A DNA stretch of 64,000 nucleotides from Acanthococcus lagerstroemiae (lineage: Eukaryota; Arthropoda; Insecta; Hemiptera; Eriococcidae): NCBI GenBank assembly GCA_031841125.1, contig CM063106.1:33910001-33974000 (forward strand), read 5' to 3'. A program made the translations under genes and the position numbers. Shown piece after piece: positions 1-13,314 of this stretch. Each line of letters begins with the position of its first letter. Positions within the stretch are counted from its first letter, which is position 1. The notes below the pieces were generated by a model. The model did no database searches. It was not told the DNA's origin and saw nothing but the letters and a program-made list of their open reading frames with translations.

Positions 1-224
1 AGTTCTTTTATGCCAGTTGAATTCAGGGTTCATTCTCAATTCAATTTTTCCACTGAATGAAAAGCCGTCATCTGTTAGAAATCATTTCATTATGTAATGA
101 TTTCAGTAAATATTTTGTAGCTGAATGCAAAACCTTATGAACAATTGATTCAATAATGACGCATTTTTTGTGTTCCCGTGTGATATTGAGCTCTACGAAA
201 TGAATTTCGAATGTCTCTTTACAG

Positions 225-2053
225 TTGTTCGACCCGACTATCAAAAAGAAAAGCAAGAAGAAGAAAGCTTTCGATTTAGAAGCAGCCATCAACGCCGCAC
301 ACGAAGATGGTGATCCGGTGCATACCAGTACTACACCTGATAAGGAAAATTTGGAGCCTTCTGCGAATAACAATGAGATAGATGGTAGGGAATTCAATTC
401 TGATTGCTTATTAAATTAGTACTCCTTATATTGTTCTTTAAATGTTATTTTGGTGAATGATATCTGCTAGGTTTCAAGAAAGTGTCTCGTGGCATTGTTG
501 AAAATGGTGAAACTCACGGAGATTCAAATATCGAGGTATGGAAGAATTACACAAGCTTAGACGTGAATTTTGTTCGAAATAGAATTTAACTGCTAGCATG
601 TTCAATTGTACAATTTTTACAGGAAGATTTCAGTCTGGATATGGACTTCTCGAAAACTAAAAAGAAAAAAAAGAAAAAGAAGGATTTAGACGAATTAGTG
701 GGAGACGATGCTGATAAAAAACTCGAGTCAAAAGATGAAGGTACCTATTTCTTGATTTTTCAGCCTAACATCATCTTTCTTACGATCTTCTAGACACAGC
801 TTGTGAAATACAGATGTAGTGATCGATTCAACTTTATGATCTATGTATTTTAACATAACCGTAGTTGGATTATGGTTTTAATACGGCCCTTTTGAGACAG
901 CTTATTTTTCTCTAATTGTTTACTAACGTTAAGATATTTTTGTTGGTACATGCTGCAACGATGCCGAAGTACCGTCGACGCTTGGTAAATATGTCTATAC
1001 CGTGGATGTTCATCTTCTAATATTTTTGGTTCCCGATAACTAAATGTGGTACTACTTGATTGTTGTCGATTCATTGGGATAACTGATGTTTCAGAAAACG
1101 AGAGTTCAACCTGGAGTGGTTCTGATCGTGACTATACGTATGATGAACTTCTTACTAGAGTTTTCGGAATCATGTTAGAAAAAAATCCGGATATGGTAGC
1201 TGGAAAGAAACAGAAGTTCGTAATGAGGCCTCCGCAAGTCGTAAGGATTGGAACGAAGAAAACTTCATTCGCCAATTTCAACGAAATATGTAAAACGTAA
1301 GTCAAATGAATAACGTATACATATTTGACCCAATGATTGATATATGACGATAATTATCTAGTCATTTGTATATTTTGAAGATCAAGATTAGAGATTTGGA
1401 AATTCTGACTGGTCTCTGAGTCGTAAAACATACGGTAGAAAATTTCGAAATGATTGCATTTTGGTTAATTTGCTTCTGGTGTTAAGTTAACCATTCTTCA
1501 TTTAACTTAAGTTCAGCAGCATTAATTTTATCGTGAAATGTTATTTAAAACGCAGCTTGATGTCATTTTTATCTATTTGTATTATTTCCTAGGTTACATC
1601 GTCTACCTAAACATTTGCTAGACTTTTTATTAGCCGAGTTGGGAACCAGTGGCTCAGTGGATGGCAACAATCAGTTGATAATTAAAGGGCGTTTCCAACA
1701 GAAACAAATCGAGAATGTGTTAAAGAGATATATAAAAGAATATGTTACTTGTCATACGTGCCGGTCACCAGAAACAATTCTACAAAAAGATACCAGATTG
1801 TTTTTCCTTCAGTGCGAAACATGTGGTTCACGGTGCTCTGTGGCCAGTATCAAGTCCGGATTTCAGGTACCTATTGAAAAGTTCTTGTTGGTCATTATGT
1901 ATATGTAAAATTAGATCGGTTGTGGTTGACCTATATCTTCAACGTTCTGCAAAAACTTATGTATCCAGTCCGACCTTCATGTACTAATATTATTTGTGTT
2001 TGTTACAGGCTGTTACCGGCAAACGAGCTGCGATTCGTGCAAAGACTGTTTAA
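225..2053 (+). CDS. eIF2beta: Translation initiation factor eIF2 subunit beta, last six exons (5' partial)
   Basis: Beta subunit of the eIF2 heterotrimer, which delivers initiator Met-tRNA to the 40S ribosome in the cytoplasm. Exons read as 225-384, 471-535, 623-740, 1095-1296, 1593-1866 and 2009-2053. All junctions are GT-AG and keep one frame, giving 287 residues to the TAA. The first residues in the window ([16 protein letters not shown]) match the eIF2 beta N-terminus, so the first exon with the ATG lies upstream of base 1. Two lysine blocks are visible (exon 1 and exon 3, [10 protein letters not shown]); these bind eIF5 and eIF2B epsilon in the known family. The core contains [16 protein letters not shown] and NPDMVAG. 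The C-terminal zinc finger is CHTC, 17 residues, CETC, and the protein ends [13 protein letters not shown]. The human protein has 333 residues, so little is missing. Identification is by close similarity through the whole C-terminal half. Confidence 0.97.
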
Positions 2054-2079
2054 TATCGTGCATTACTGCCGTTTTTCAT

Positions 2080-2906
2080 AATAAAGTGAAAAGAGTACAT
2101 TCTCTTGCAGATTTTTTTGATTCTGAATAATCCGCATGTATCTCTTTGTTGGATTAATATTTTCAAAATTGGGCTTTTGTACAGAAACGAATTCATATTA
2201 CTGCTGAATTAATACATCTTTCTGTTTACTTGTACGTATGTAGCTTCTTCTCCTTTTACCGGCGTAATGTTTAAACTTGTCAACATCAACTATAAATGTT
2301 AAATTTCCTCTTCTTACTGATTTTTTACGTGCATACTATTTTCCATATGGAAAACATTTTTTTCGTCTTTTTTTTTCTATTTTTTCTCGCTTTCCATGAA
2401 GTAAATTATCGCACGAATGAAATGCTTAACTTACAAAGTCTTACAGATGTATACGTAATCAAAATTTATCGATCATATTCGAAATTCTGTTGTCGAAAGT
2501 GTATGTCAAAAACTTGAGATTGATTGACTTATTAGAAATCTTTTCCTATAATTATTATTTTCGAAAAAATGCTTTTGAAGTTAATTATTTTTCATGGAAT
2601 CAGTTCACAATATTAGAAATTGAAGAATCGCAAAACTCGATAGACGCGAGAACTTTCAACATTACAAATATTCGTGATATTAAGTTAATACCAATACGGT
2701 TCTTTTATTTCGAGTCGATTAGCAGTAAATTTATTTTGCCATGACAAGCTCGAATTCACATGATACGCTATGCGATGCTGAGTTTCAACGGCCACCAAGT
2801 CATAAATGCCGGGATTTTCCCCATAATATGTAAACTTGCTCTTATTTTTGTACTATAAATCGTTTCGAATAATACGTTATATTACAATACCGAGAGATTA
2901 AATAAA
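2080..2906 (+). promoter_or_regulatory. eIF2 beta polyadenylation signals
   Basis: AATAAA occurs at 2080-2085, 27 bases after the stop codon, and again at 2901-2906. The first would give a very short 3' UTR and the second one of about 850 bases. The stretch between is AT-rich and has no convincing gene. Short open frames there lack splice-site support or any recognisable motif. Confidence 0.6.
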
Positions 2907-2926
2907 GAATTGAAATAAAAAGATGT

Positions 2927-2942
2927 TTTATTTATTTTTATT
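2927..2942 (-). promoter_or_regulatory. ADCK5 polyadenylation signals
   Basis: On the minus strand, overlapping AATAAA hexamers (TTTATT on the plus strand at 2927-2932, 2931-2936 and 2937-2942) lie 61-76 bases after the ADCK5 stop codon. They are within 40 bases of the distal eIF2 beta signal on the other strand. Confidence 0.6.
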
Positions 2943-3002
2943 AACTAATAAACCAACAAAAATGTGACTGAACACTTGATCGAAACTATTCAAGATATTA
3001 TG

Positions 3003-6000
3003 CTAGGCTATAAAATCACTGACTGGTGCTAAGCTTCGGAACCACTTCAAAACATACTGGAAGAGAAATCGTTTTACGCCGTCGAACCTGTAATAAGGAA
3101 AAAGAAAGGATAATCAGAAATTACTTCCCAATTTATAACGATCCAACTTTATCAAAATTATCAACTAAAAGATTGAATACGATTGGCGTAACATTTTTTC
3201 AACATATGAACAATTAAGAGCCATTTTCCAAAATCAGTTTTGTCTAAAAATCGTAATTTTGAGAAATTAATCAGTAGTACAAGCAGACCAGCTCATCCTA
3301 TCTTACACAAACCTACCACACTGCAATCATACATATTCGCCTATGTTTGTTATCCGTGTTTGAAGATTGCAATTGTCCATAATAATGATGTATTTTCCGA
3401 ACAGTTTTTTGTTTCTCTCATCAAATTTTGGAAAATTTCTCCTTATATTGTTCGTGTAAAGCTTTATTCAATTTTAGACAAATTGTTATAATTCATCAAG
3501 GTCAGCATGCAAAATTCGAGGACACTCGCCCATTTGCCCTTCAATTCCCTCTCGGTGATACACGCTTCATCGCCTTGACAATCACGGATACATAAAACTT
3601 ACCACAGTCTTATCTCGAACCACAATTTTGAACGGAACCCTCCACCGTGATTGAACAAACGTTGAGTGGCACAATGAGCCATCACTTTATGTCGGTCCAC
3701 GGGGTTACCGTGAATTTTTGCAATCGCTCGCACTGTATTCAAATTCCTGAAATAGAACACGTATCAATGATGCACATCGAATTGATGATCAATCCAATTT
3801 CTTTCAATCAATTTCACCTTACCTACACACCAACATCAACTTCGAAGGTAAATGTTTAAAAATATCGATAAGCTGATCATGAACTTTGGCGACTTCCAAT
3901 TTCAATTTCACTTGATCTTCTTTCGAAAGATTTTTTAGTGCTGATTTAAACGAAGATCCTTGTATTTTAAAAAACCATTTCAGCATATCTTTTTCAGCGT
4001 GGTTATCAGCAGAAGGTACGTACCGCTGCAGTAAGGCGATGCAGAATAATCTATATTCGTCTTCTGCGTAACAACCGAAAGTAAAAATTCAAGACCAGGA
4101 GAAGATTAAGAAAAAGCTTCATTGCAATATTCAAAGGCGTGTGTATACCACACGCTGCTCAAATTATAAAATGGTTGAAATTCACAGAGTGAATGATCCA
4201 ACATTTTCATAAGATATTGTGATTTAGTATGTTTGGTAATAGAGCCAAAGTTATCTTTTAAGGAGGAAGAATTCAAAGATTCACTCACTGATATGGATGA
4301 ATAGCACATCTGACAGAGAAATGAAAATTATTTGCACTTCGAGGAGAGAAAATACTAGTTGGTATTATGAAAGTGGACTACAAAATCAAATAAGGTTACA
4401 CTAAACACTAAATTAATGGACATCATGTACATCGCCGTACCATTTATCCCGAGTTCTTTAGAGTATTTCTTCATTTCCGAGTGGTTGTTCATGACTACCG
4501 CTTTCCATAAATTTGACAAGCTGATGCGATTTTCATCAGGTAACGTTTCATACAAACCATGGTCCAAAATCACAAGTTCAGCAGATCCGTCCTTCTTTTT
4601 TCGAACCAGGACTGAAATAATATTCAATAACACTCTCACAGGCTGAGTTTACTATGGGAGAAATATTAATAATACGGAGGGTAGCATTTTATGGAATGAA
4701 TTAAACCATCAACCTTCAAGGCATACGTTCTAATGTCCACTAAGTTAGCTTAAGCAATTTTTTGAAAAACAACCGAACTAACTCACTGTTTCCTGGATGT
4801 GGATCAGCATGTATAAAACCAGTATGGAATATCTGCTCAGCGAAGGCAGAAAATAGTTTCGTATCAATATCAACTAAAGAATAATTTTCTTTTTGTAATT
4901 TCTCGGTATCACTTATTTTAATTCCGTCGATGAATTCGGTGGTCAAAATTCTCTACAAACAATACAATATTCAATTATAATGAATACACTATGTTATGTT
5001 ATTAAATCAATTAATTTACAGTCTCGAGAGGAGGAAGTTTGTCACAGTTATTTAATAATTATTGAGCATTGCTGAAAATCGGAAACAACGTGAATTATGC
5101 AATAAGTTCCCTCTAACTGAATTCATCGTTCAATTTTACAATACTCTGATTTTTCTATAAGAGCTTGAGGGGGACCTAATATACGGCTTGGCAATTTTCA
5201 GAATTGTAGAGCGGCGTCACTAAGGCTCTGCAGCTACTCGCATTATGGCACGTTAAGATACATTCTATCAAATAATTCTAGATAAAATTTAGAAAAAAGT
5301 TCTGGTTAAGGATAGCAATTTCGAAAATCGATTCAGTCGCTCGGTCTAGGTCCATTAAAATTTTTAATCGTTCCTTCTATCCCGGTCTTTTCGTTTTTAA
5401 ATCGCTCGGTTTCAGTCTCTTCAATTTTGATTTATTCGGCTTCGGCCTTGGTCACGAGTGAATACAATCAAAAAAATGAACTTATTCGGTTTCGGTTTTG
5501 GTCCCAGTCTCGCTTACAGCGCCTAATAGCAATTTATAGAACTTCCGCAAAGCCTATTTAGCGTGTTTTCACAACTGATCACTTTCTTATCTAATAACAG
5601 AAATAAACCAAAAGCCCATGTAACGAAATTTCAAATGGTCTTCTTCACTCGCGGCCTTCAAATTTCTTTTTATTATTGGCTCCGGTCTCTGTCTGTTTTT
5701 ATGCAAAATCGTTTCGATTTCCGATCTCACTCCCGATCCCAGTGCCTGTCGCCATCCCTAGATTTGGGATCTTCCTGTGAAGATGACTTTTGTCCTTCAA
5801 TGATTATAAAGTCGCCCCTGGGTGCCAATTTGAAACACACTTTCGGTGGCACATAAAATTATACATAAATTCAGTAGGTATTTATGTATATGTGTATCAC
5901 AGGATTAGTCAAGGATGAGGTGTTACCCCTTCCATTCGAGGAAATTAACGTTCCTCTATGGCATATGACGGCGTTACCAGTTGCACATGTACTCAACCAC

Positions 6001-7894
6001 AAAACATCAATTCGGCGTTAAGACTTACATGGCTACTTTTATCCCATAAAACTTTTGGAACGTAAACATATTCAAGCTGAGCCAAGTCTTTAGCACATTT
6101 TTCCGCATTGCGACCTTCAGCTAAGAAATCTAATTCCATTTCCAACGGGCCTCTGAGTTCCTGCAAATTAAATGTGCATTCATAGGAAAACGTGCAATTC
6201 ATTATAGAGTTACTTATTTATACCAATCAGCGAACAAAGACTTACATTTAGAACCCATTCAAAATTATACTTTGGAAAGAACCAAGCTGCTAACATCAAT
6301 AAGAACTGAACTGTGCTGATATCACCATTGAATCTATCTCTTAAATCAATATACTGAGCCTTTACAGCGACATCCATTCCATCTTTGGTTTTAGCTTTAA
6401 ATACCTACACGAAATAAAGTTGAATTCATTAAATCCAAGAAGCATGAAACTTTTTTTTTAATTTTCATAAATCATAGTCTGACAATAAGATTTTCAATTA
6501 TTACGGAGAAAGACAAAAACTGATATTCTGGATTCCTTTTCAAATGAAAATTGAAATATTAGTTTATACTTTGGCCAACAAAAATGCCATCAATTGAAAT
6601 TTCCAGGATACTAATACAAGAGTTCTATTATCGAGGTTTACGTCACCTATTCTGTAAATAAACCATTTCTCCAACTTTATTACGTTTTCCAAAATTCATA
6701 ATTCAAGTTCCAACCAACTGCTCTTAAAAGGTTTTCGAAATCGTAATTTCAACTCAACTTGTCCGAGAGTTTAGGTATATTCTGTAACCTGTTCAGAAAA
6801 CACTGAAATTTCCTGCAGATGATGACATGTGTACCAGAATAAACTAAGGGCTCACTCAGCCATTTTAGGTCAAAACTAGATCTCTAAGCGAAAGTTCCAG
6901 TCGAATGAAACCTCTCGGGGGTCTCCGGGTCCAAAATTGGCTGATGTATAGGGATTTTAAGTAGGATGAACAAAAACAGTAACTTTTGGAAAACAGCATT
7001 TAAAGTTTTTGAAAAAGACATTTCAAATAAAATCCTCACTTGAGCGAGACTAGCTGCCGCTATAGGTTCTTGATCAAATGATGCAAATATGTCCGAAAAT
7101 AATTCACCGAAGTCTTCCTGAAATAGCTGAACGATTTCATTTTCTCTTCGTACGAGACACTTGTCTTGTAGAACCTAAAAGTAAGATTCAGATTCACGAA
7201 TTTCATTTGGTACTAACACGCAAGAATTCGGTGAACACGCTAACTGAAGAAATTCGCGTTTATTACTTTAAGAGTCTGAGCGTATTCTTTTGGTAAAATG
7301 TGATCAAGATTAACGAGACCTTGTCCTAGCTTAATGTACAGTCCGCCGTTTTTGAGGCAACCTTTTAGAATACGTTCGGCACATCTTCGATGAATGTTTT
7401 GTGAACATTCTGAGTACTCAGCGCTAGTTTCATCCAGATTACTTAAATTCCACCAATAATCTACACATATTGCAACCCCAATGCTTGCCGATCTGAAAAT
7501 GTAAACATGCAGTCACAAAAATAAAACCAGCTAAGTCTTAAAAAAAGGTATTCAACGAATATGCCAGTTTCAAATGTAAAGCATGCATTTGTCAGGAATA
7601 TTTACGAAAACGTTTTCATCCACATAGTTATTATAATTGGTTTTCTAGATTGAAGTTTTCATTTCTGAATAGTAAAATGAATCTTTACCTGAAAAATCGT
7701 TCTACACCGCCAAGAGTAATACTAATCTGACGTTTATCTTTATCACTTAAGTAGTGAAAATAAACTCCAGGTGTAATCAAGACACCGGATACAGCACCAT
7801 ACTTCAATAGCCGTTTTCTAATCGAGTACGTTGGATTTTTACTATACGTACGAAACGCTCTAGTTGATAATCTTAGTATCCTTCTGACATTCAT
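3003..7894 (-). CDS. ADCK5: ADCK5, UbiB/ABC1-family atypical kinase, complete ten-exon gene
   Basis: Exons in order: 7894-7689, 7492-7267, 7174-7040, 6404-6246, 6160-6029, 4952-4787, 4611-4441, 4063-3823, 3746-3603 and 3087-3003. All junctions are GT-AG and phases agree, giving 554 residues (human ADCK5 has 580). Family motifs appear in order: KLGQ (about 123-126), the alanine-rich loop AAAS (183-186) replacing the usual glycine loop, VAVK with the ATP lysine (K204), [14 protein letters not shown] (251 on), HADPHPGN (334-341) and the DHG metal-binding motif (358-360). The stretches [32 protein letters not shown] and the C-terminal [18 protein letters not shown] favour ADCK5 over ADCK1 or ADCK2. 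A basic N-terminus followed by a hydrophobic segment (about 30-50) suits a mitochondrial protein. The biochemical role of ADCK5 is poorly known; UbiB relatives act in coenzyme Q and lipid metabolism. The 1.08-kb intron at 4953-6028 contains a repeat element. Exon 8's acceptor (4064-4065) could alternatively lie three bases further in. Confidence 0.95.
5330..5765. repeat. Degenerate CGGTTTCGGT-word repeat in ADCK5 intron
   Basis: Irregularly spaced copies of words such as CGGTTTCGGT, CGGCCTTGGTC and CGGTCCCAGTC fill this part of the intron. One edge on the minus strand reads CTAGGGATGGCGACAGGCAC, which resembles a hAT-type terminus. The opposite terminus was not found. Confidence 0.55.
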
Positions 7895-10016
7895 AATGAA
7901 GCAGCAGAATCACTGAACACAGAAAATAGAGCGATTACTATGGTTTCTAACATTAAATTCGAGCATCCTCTTATCAAAAGTAAGGTATATATAATTTCTG
8001 AGTTACCAAAAATTCATTTAGGTTCTAGGCAATAGCAGGCAACTTGTGACAACTTCTAGTGCACAAAAGTCTATCATAAACTCTCAAAAAGAATCGAACC
8101 GAGCATCTTACTCCAAATGATGTAATAAAGAATGTCAAATCACAAAGAATCAAGCGCCAGAATTGTTCTCCAATATTGAATCTGAAAGTAAATTAGCAGG
8201 AAATCAATACTATATTGGAGAATGGATTGTCAGTTTTATATAAAACTCGTGCCAGGTAAGAATGAATTCGCATTCATATTGTTATGACCCCATGAAAAGT
8301 AGGTACGATGGTTCCGATGAAACAACACTTACATGAAGTAGAAATCGAAGTTTTCAAAAACAAGTTGATTGAAATTGATTCAGACAGTATGAAGATCTGT
8401 AATGAAGTAAAAATGAAGACCAGAACCAAATAAAAAAATCACGTTAGGATCACTCGGCCTCTACGAACTAAAATTCTCAAGCTTTTGCCTTGCTATGTGA
8501 GAAGATAAAATTAAAATATTCTTATCACTCAACAGTGTTGATACATCGAGAGAATCGTAAAACCCATTCTGAAATGAATATTAATGTCCCGTAAGATAAA
8601 GCTTTCCCTTTTGACTTTAGCTTTCAGTTTCAATTTTTAACACAGAGAACTTTTGGCCTTTTTATTTTTACTAAAAATACTTTTTCAGTTTTCGACTTTT
8701 GGCTTCATTGCATAACTCATAATTGGTATAACAATAAATAGTCCATTAATAACAATGTAAATAGGTAGAGGTAGGTACCTAACTACCTATAGATAAATGA
8801 ATGTGTCCTGTACAGTTATAGGAACGTAACCTGCTTTTGTTTTCAAATAAATAAGTAACAAGAGGCTGTAGAAAGCTTGAAAAAAATAATAATAATAGTA
8901 GGTAATAATATAATAAGTTACCGCTTTTTTTTTTTGCCATTAAGTTTTTGAATAAACAAGAAAATATTGGAAATAAAAGTTGCTTTCCTATTTCACAGCC
9001 GTCGCAAATGTTTGACAGGCTAAGAAATCTTTCGAGTACATTATTTTAATCTAACTAGAACTCTACTCTTCCCTGTATACTTGTACACGGTACTACTGCC
9101 TTTTTTGCGTCATTATGTTCATAAAAATGAAAAATAACATCGACTAAGCAACGACCTGCGGGTATAGAAGAAATTGATAAAATATATTTTCAAAGCGCAA
9201 CCAGAATTTGATAAAACATTACAAACCACCAGGAAAGTGGTTGTTCATTTGAGGAATTACACCAAGAATTCGGAAAGTTCCAGCATCCAGTTAGTAGACC
9301 TGAGAAAATGAGCGTTATCAAAAACAGGGAAATTTCAGTTGCCAGGAGAGAAGATTAAGTATAAGGGGAAAACTTTTCCATTTTTTTTTCTGCTTGTTAG
9401 CTGAAATTTCCAGAATTCGGTTGAGACTTTTCAAGACTTGCTCCCCCCCCCCACCGCTAAGAGAATTATTTCTTTGCATCGGCCCTGGACATCCTAAACA
9501 CGTGGAATTCAAGAAAAATAAAAAAGAGCCTTTCATTCGTAGGAGGTTGAACGTTTTTCAATATTTCGCTCATAGAGGCAAGTGAGAGCAAAAGTCACAA
9601 AAAACTCACTCATAAGGGTTCAAATACCCAATGTCTCTCAATATTTCTCTTATAGAAACAAACGGGGGCAAACTATCAAAAACTACGTATACAGGTGATT
9701 TGCTGTAAATATGTTTCACTCATACTCTTCATTTCAGTTACTTACAGATTCTTCTCACTGGCACAAGGTATAAATTCAGGTTACCAGATTAAGTTATTAT
9801 AAAAAAAGGAAGGTCGAAAAAACATCGAATTTCTTTCAGCTAAAGTGCTTATTAATGATATGTGAGGGTCGTCCTTTATTCAAGGTTTATTGTACTTTCA
9901 AAATAGTTAGGTTTATAAAATAACACGGCACTTCCTCAGTATTTCAAACTAGCTTTTATGTTTGTACGTTACTAGTTTTGAAATTCTAGTTTCTAAATTT
10001 CTGCATTTTTTTGTTT
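7895..10016. other. Intergenic, no gene found
   Basis: Region upstream of ADCK5, presumably with its promoter near 7900-8000, though no clear TATA or initiator was seen. At 8590-8710 there are words of the TTTAGCTTTCAG type, related to those at 60.6-60.8 kb. At about 9558 and 9638 an imperfect 80-base unit (CAATATTTCKCTYATAGA) occurs twice. A C10 run lies at about 9444. Confidence 0.5.
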
Positions 10017-10024
10017 GTTGAAAA

Positions 10025-10568
10025 TAGGGACGAAACTATGGGGGTTATAATTTAGTAGTTGGCAAATTTTGAAACTGGTTTTTTAATTTTTAAGAACGTT
10101 TGTTTGTGTGTTCGTTCATTTTCTTTCCAATTAAAAAATATTTTGATTGGAGAATCGGCAAACTTTCAAATGGTTACAAATGTTGTCCCGGGATGTACCC
10201 ATAGGGGGACAGGGAAGGCAACTTCGCCCCCCCCCCCGTTGGAATTTTCCCTCAGCAGTTGGGAAAATTTACCATTTCAGTCAGGCGAGTTGGGAAAATC
10301 CAACAAGTTTATGTTTTTTTTTTTTTTTTTTTGCTTTGATACTTGGGAATTGAGTTGAGAAGTTGGGAAAACCGAACAAGGCAACAGGTTTTTTTTATTT
10401 TGCTTCATACTTAGGAATTTTGAGTTGAGTCAATTGGAAAAATCCAACAGGTTAAAAGGTTTTTGTTGTTGTTGTTTTTTGCTTTGATACTTGGGAATTC
10501 TGAGTGAGTCAGTTGGGACTTTCACAATTTTCCCCCCTCCCCCCATTGAAAGTAAAGTTTCGTCTCTG
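10025..10568. mobile_element. hAT-type TIR element (GGGACGAAACT family), full length
   Basis: Left end TAGGGACGAAACTATG and right end AAAGTTTCGTCTCTG are imperfect inverted repeats. The 8-bp target-site duplication GTTGAAAA is exact (10017-10024 and 10569-10576), as expected for the hAT superfamily. The left interior (AACGTTTGTTTGT, then AAAAAATATTTTGATTG) recurs at 39.5-39.7 kb. A member of a second family (10188-10545) is inserted inside. Confidence 0.85.
10188..10545. mobile_element. Word-repeat hAT element (ACGTCCCTG family), right-truncated copy nested in 10025-10568
   Basis: It begins near GGGATGTACCCATAGGGG and contains the family words TTGGGAAAATCCAACAAG, ATACTTGGGAATT and TTGAGTTGAGTCAG two to three times, with C and T homopolymer runs. 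The right terminus (GGTACGTCCCTG in other copies) was not found. Confidence 0.7.
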
Positions 10569-10711
10569 GTTGAAAATGAGGTTTTATTTTCTTATATTTA
10601 GTTCTTCAAAACGCGCCTGCTTTTTATGTGCTTCAAAATATCACTAAATAAAAAAATAATTTTAAAGATAAGACAATAAAATAAAGCCTGTAAATATAAT
10701 TACTATTTCAT

Positions 10712-10790
10712 ACTTTCCACATTACCTCTGCTACATACAGACAACAACCATTTCCTAGCCCATGGCCCGAGAGTGTAGCTCCGTGACTCG
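10712..10790 (-). repeat. Interspersed repeat, shared with 33.6 kb
   Basis: Read on the minus strand, it contains GGAGCTACACTCTCGGGC, then TTGTTGTCT and TATGT, matching 33585-33662 on the plus strand over about 75 bases. Confidence 0.6.
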
Positions 10791-12299
10791 ATTAAAAAAA
10801 AAACAAAAAACTTTTCACATCATCTGTCAAATTTGAACAATGTTTACATTCTAAAATTCATAAATGAAGATGTTGATCTTGTCCTCAATTAATATTCGAG
10901 TTGTATGAATGAATTTTGTTAAGTAATAATCTAAAAAAAACCTGAGACAATCAGCAAGCATTTCAGACACACAAGAAAATTAGAAAAATTATCTGAAACG
11001 AGCGCAAATAGACCACAAAAAGCGGTGGAGGAGAAGCCGCGCGTCAGTTTTGAAATGAGATTAGAATAAAAAATGTATTATTTAATTAAATTTCATGCGA
11101 GCATTGGTTTTTTTTTTACTTCAGTACTAATAGTGCTAATATATAGTCTTCACTTAAAAAATCTCGCTTTTTAAGGGCTTTTATGTACAGGAAATGGTTA
11201 TGATCTCCAAAATTTGGAAGGAAGTTCTTTCAAGCATCCTCTCCCATTTACGTCTATAATTTCAGGCCACCATAAAGATCATACAACTTTGCCAACAACA
11301 AGTCTTGACACAACTTCAAAACTGAAAAAAGAAAAACAAGAAAAAGTTGAAATTTTTATTCGTCAATGATGCAAGATGCCTTCTCAAATGAAATATTCTA
11401 CGAATGCATTTGAACTTCAAGGAGATTACGGATCTTCCTAACCAAGATATCACCCCTGCATAAATACAGTCCCGACTGACAATTTGGAGAGCACTCACAA
11501 AACATACCTATCACAAACCACTACCGTTTCGAGACTTTTGGCTACTCAAATTTTTCTGTGAGTGTTCAACATCTCATAATTTTAAAATAGTGTGTGCGAA
11601 ATGATCACTCAGCATTAGTGTGATTACTGAGTGATGTTCACAAATGCACTCACAATGGCCTCATTGTCAATCGAGCTATATTCAAAAATAAAAATTTAGC
11701 ATCTCAGGTTCCTACAAGTCTGCTAGCTGAAAAGCCCGAATCATTACTACAATATAAACAAATAATATCGCATTTTAAATTCAGTTGATGATGAAAAAAT
11801 TAAAACGATCTAAATAATTTCCTTGACCAAGGTCATCCCAGAATTTCGTTACAGTACATATTTACGTTTACAATAAACTATGAATTATATGTAGTAGCCA
11901 TAAATAAGGGTAGTGGTGTGCTTTGTGGTCCTGTATAATTTCACAGGGGAAAGATGAACTCTTATACTGTGGCATGGTAATGATAAAATATTAAAGAAAA
12001 TGAAACGCAATTAATCGTTGCAGTAGAGTTTTGGGTTTAAACGAATTTGACAAAATTAAGGGCTTTTACAGATACGATTGACAAGAATACTGATCAACTG
12101 AATCCTTGGAGATTTTTGGATATATTATAATTCTGTTCATTTTTCACTGACTAGGCCTATACATTTATTGTCGATCGTTGATCCGCGGTAATTCGGGCAG
12201 TCAAAAAGGAGAACGCAGTTCCTCACCACTGTTTCTAGTACGCACATAGGTATAGGAACAGGGAAAGGGAACACGCAAAATACAGAATACAACATTTAG

Positions 12300-12551
12300 C
12301 GTTGTAAGCAGTGGCTGCAGTGCTGCGCATTGACCAATGAGAAGGAAGTACGTTTTAAATCAAAACAACTTTGGTAAATGACAATACAAATTAACCATCA
12401 GCTGTTCGTCGCTGTTCAGAAAAGGAAGTTGAAAGGTTGTTTCGTTCGTTCGTTGTTATTGTTATTTTTTTAAATAATTCTAATATTATTTTAATAAGTT
12501 TTGTTGTACAGTGCCTTTTATTCGAACTGAGCAAGAAAGTCAGTATTCAAG
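12300..12551 (+). promoter_or_regulatory. Possible promoter and 5' UTR exon
   Basis: A region of balanced base composition contains a CCAAT motif (GACCAATGAGAAG, about 12332). About 200 bases later it ends in a near-consensus splice donor, TCAAG|GTACGTAAA (exon end 12551). No open frame is carried. It could be a distal non-coding exon of the next plus-strand gene (TP53INP homologue), but nothing in the sequence links them. Weak call. Confidence 0.22.
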
Positions 12552-13314
12552 GTACGTAAAATAATATAATATTAATTGTTCAACTGCCCTCGAATAAACT
12601 AGGAACCTGTAAACTATGCTAGTGGAGTTCTATTTACATTCATCAGCTGATTGATGGTGTAAGTTTCTTTGTTCTGTTTGATTGTGTCGTAGATTTTTCA
12701 TTGTTACTGTGTTTTTTTAACTCTACGAAAGTTAAAGATTGAGGTTTGTGGCAGTTTCTGTGATAATTTTTGGATCATATTAACAATCCTTTGTCTGAAG
12801 AAAATTTAACAATATTCGTACCATCAACCAGTATAGCGTTATCAGATTCAGGTAAAATAGTTTATAGTTCAAGAATGAACCTGTCAGTATATGTACATTT
12901 CTGCGTAGATCGTCTTTGTATATAGTGAGATGGGCGACGTTCAAAATCGGATTTACAGTTTTCTTTCAGTTTTGGTTTTATTTTTCGAAGGGTTAATTTT
13001 TCGTGATGAGGTGTATGATGAATGATGATTTTGGTGCGTAGCCGTAAAGTGTAAGTGAAGCTCGCAAACATGACAGCGTCAGTGCAGAACTGGCTGTATG
13101 GAAGTTTTATGACGGAGGAGAAACAGTCTTGATTAGTTTTTGTGAGAAACTTGACCCCTCTTATATTGCTTTTGCTAGACAATCGGGGGGGGGGGGTAAT
13201 AACGAACTGACAGATTAGGTGTAGCCCTAGGTGGTAAATTTAGTGACTCGTTTATTGAAAATAAATACCCTAAACATTTTCCCGCACCTAAGTAGTTATT
13301 AAATCCAAAAATGT

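Noticed and set aside
4106..4309. Open frame on the minus strand inside ADCK5, with an acceptor-like sequence before it
   Set aside because: Joining the flanking exons directly (4441 to 4063) gives the conserved ADCK5 sequence in frame; this stretch has no counterpart in the family and is intronic.
8085..8110. Sequence resembling a tRNA B box on the minus strand (GGTTCGATTC)
   Set aside because: No A box or acceptor stem at the right distance.
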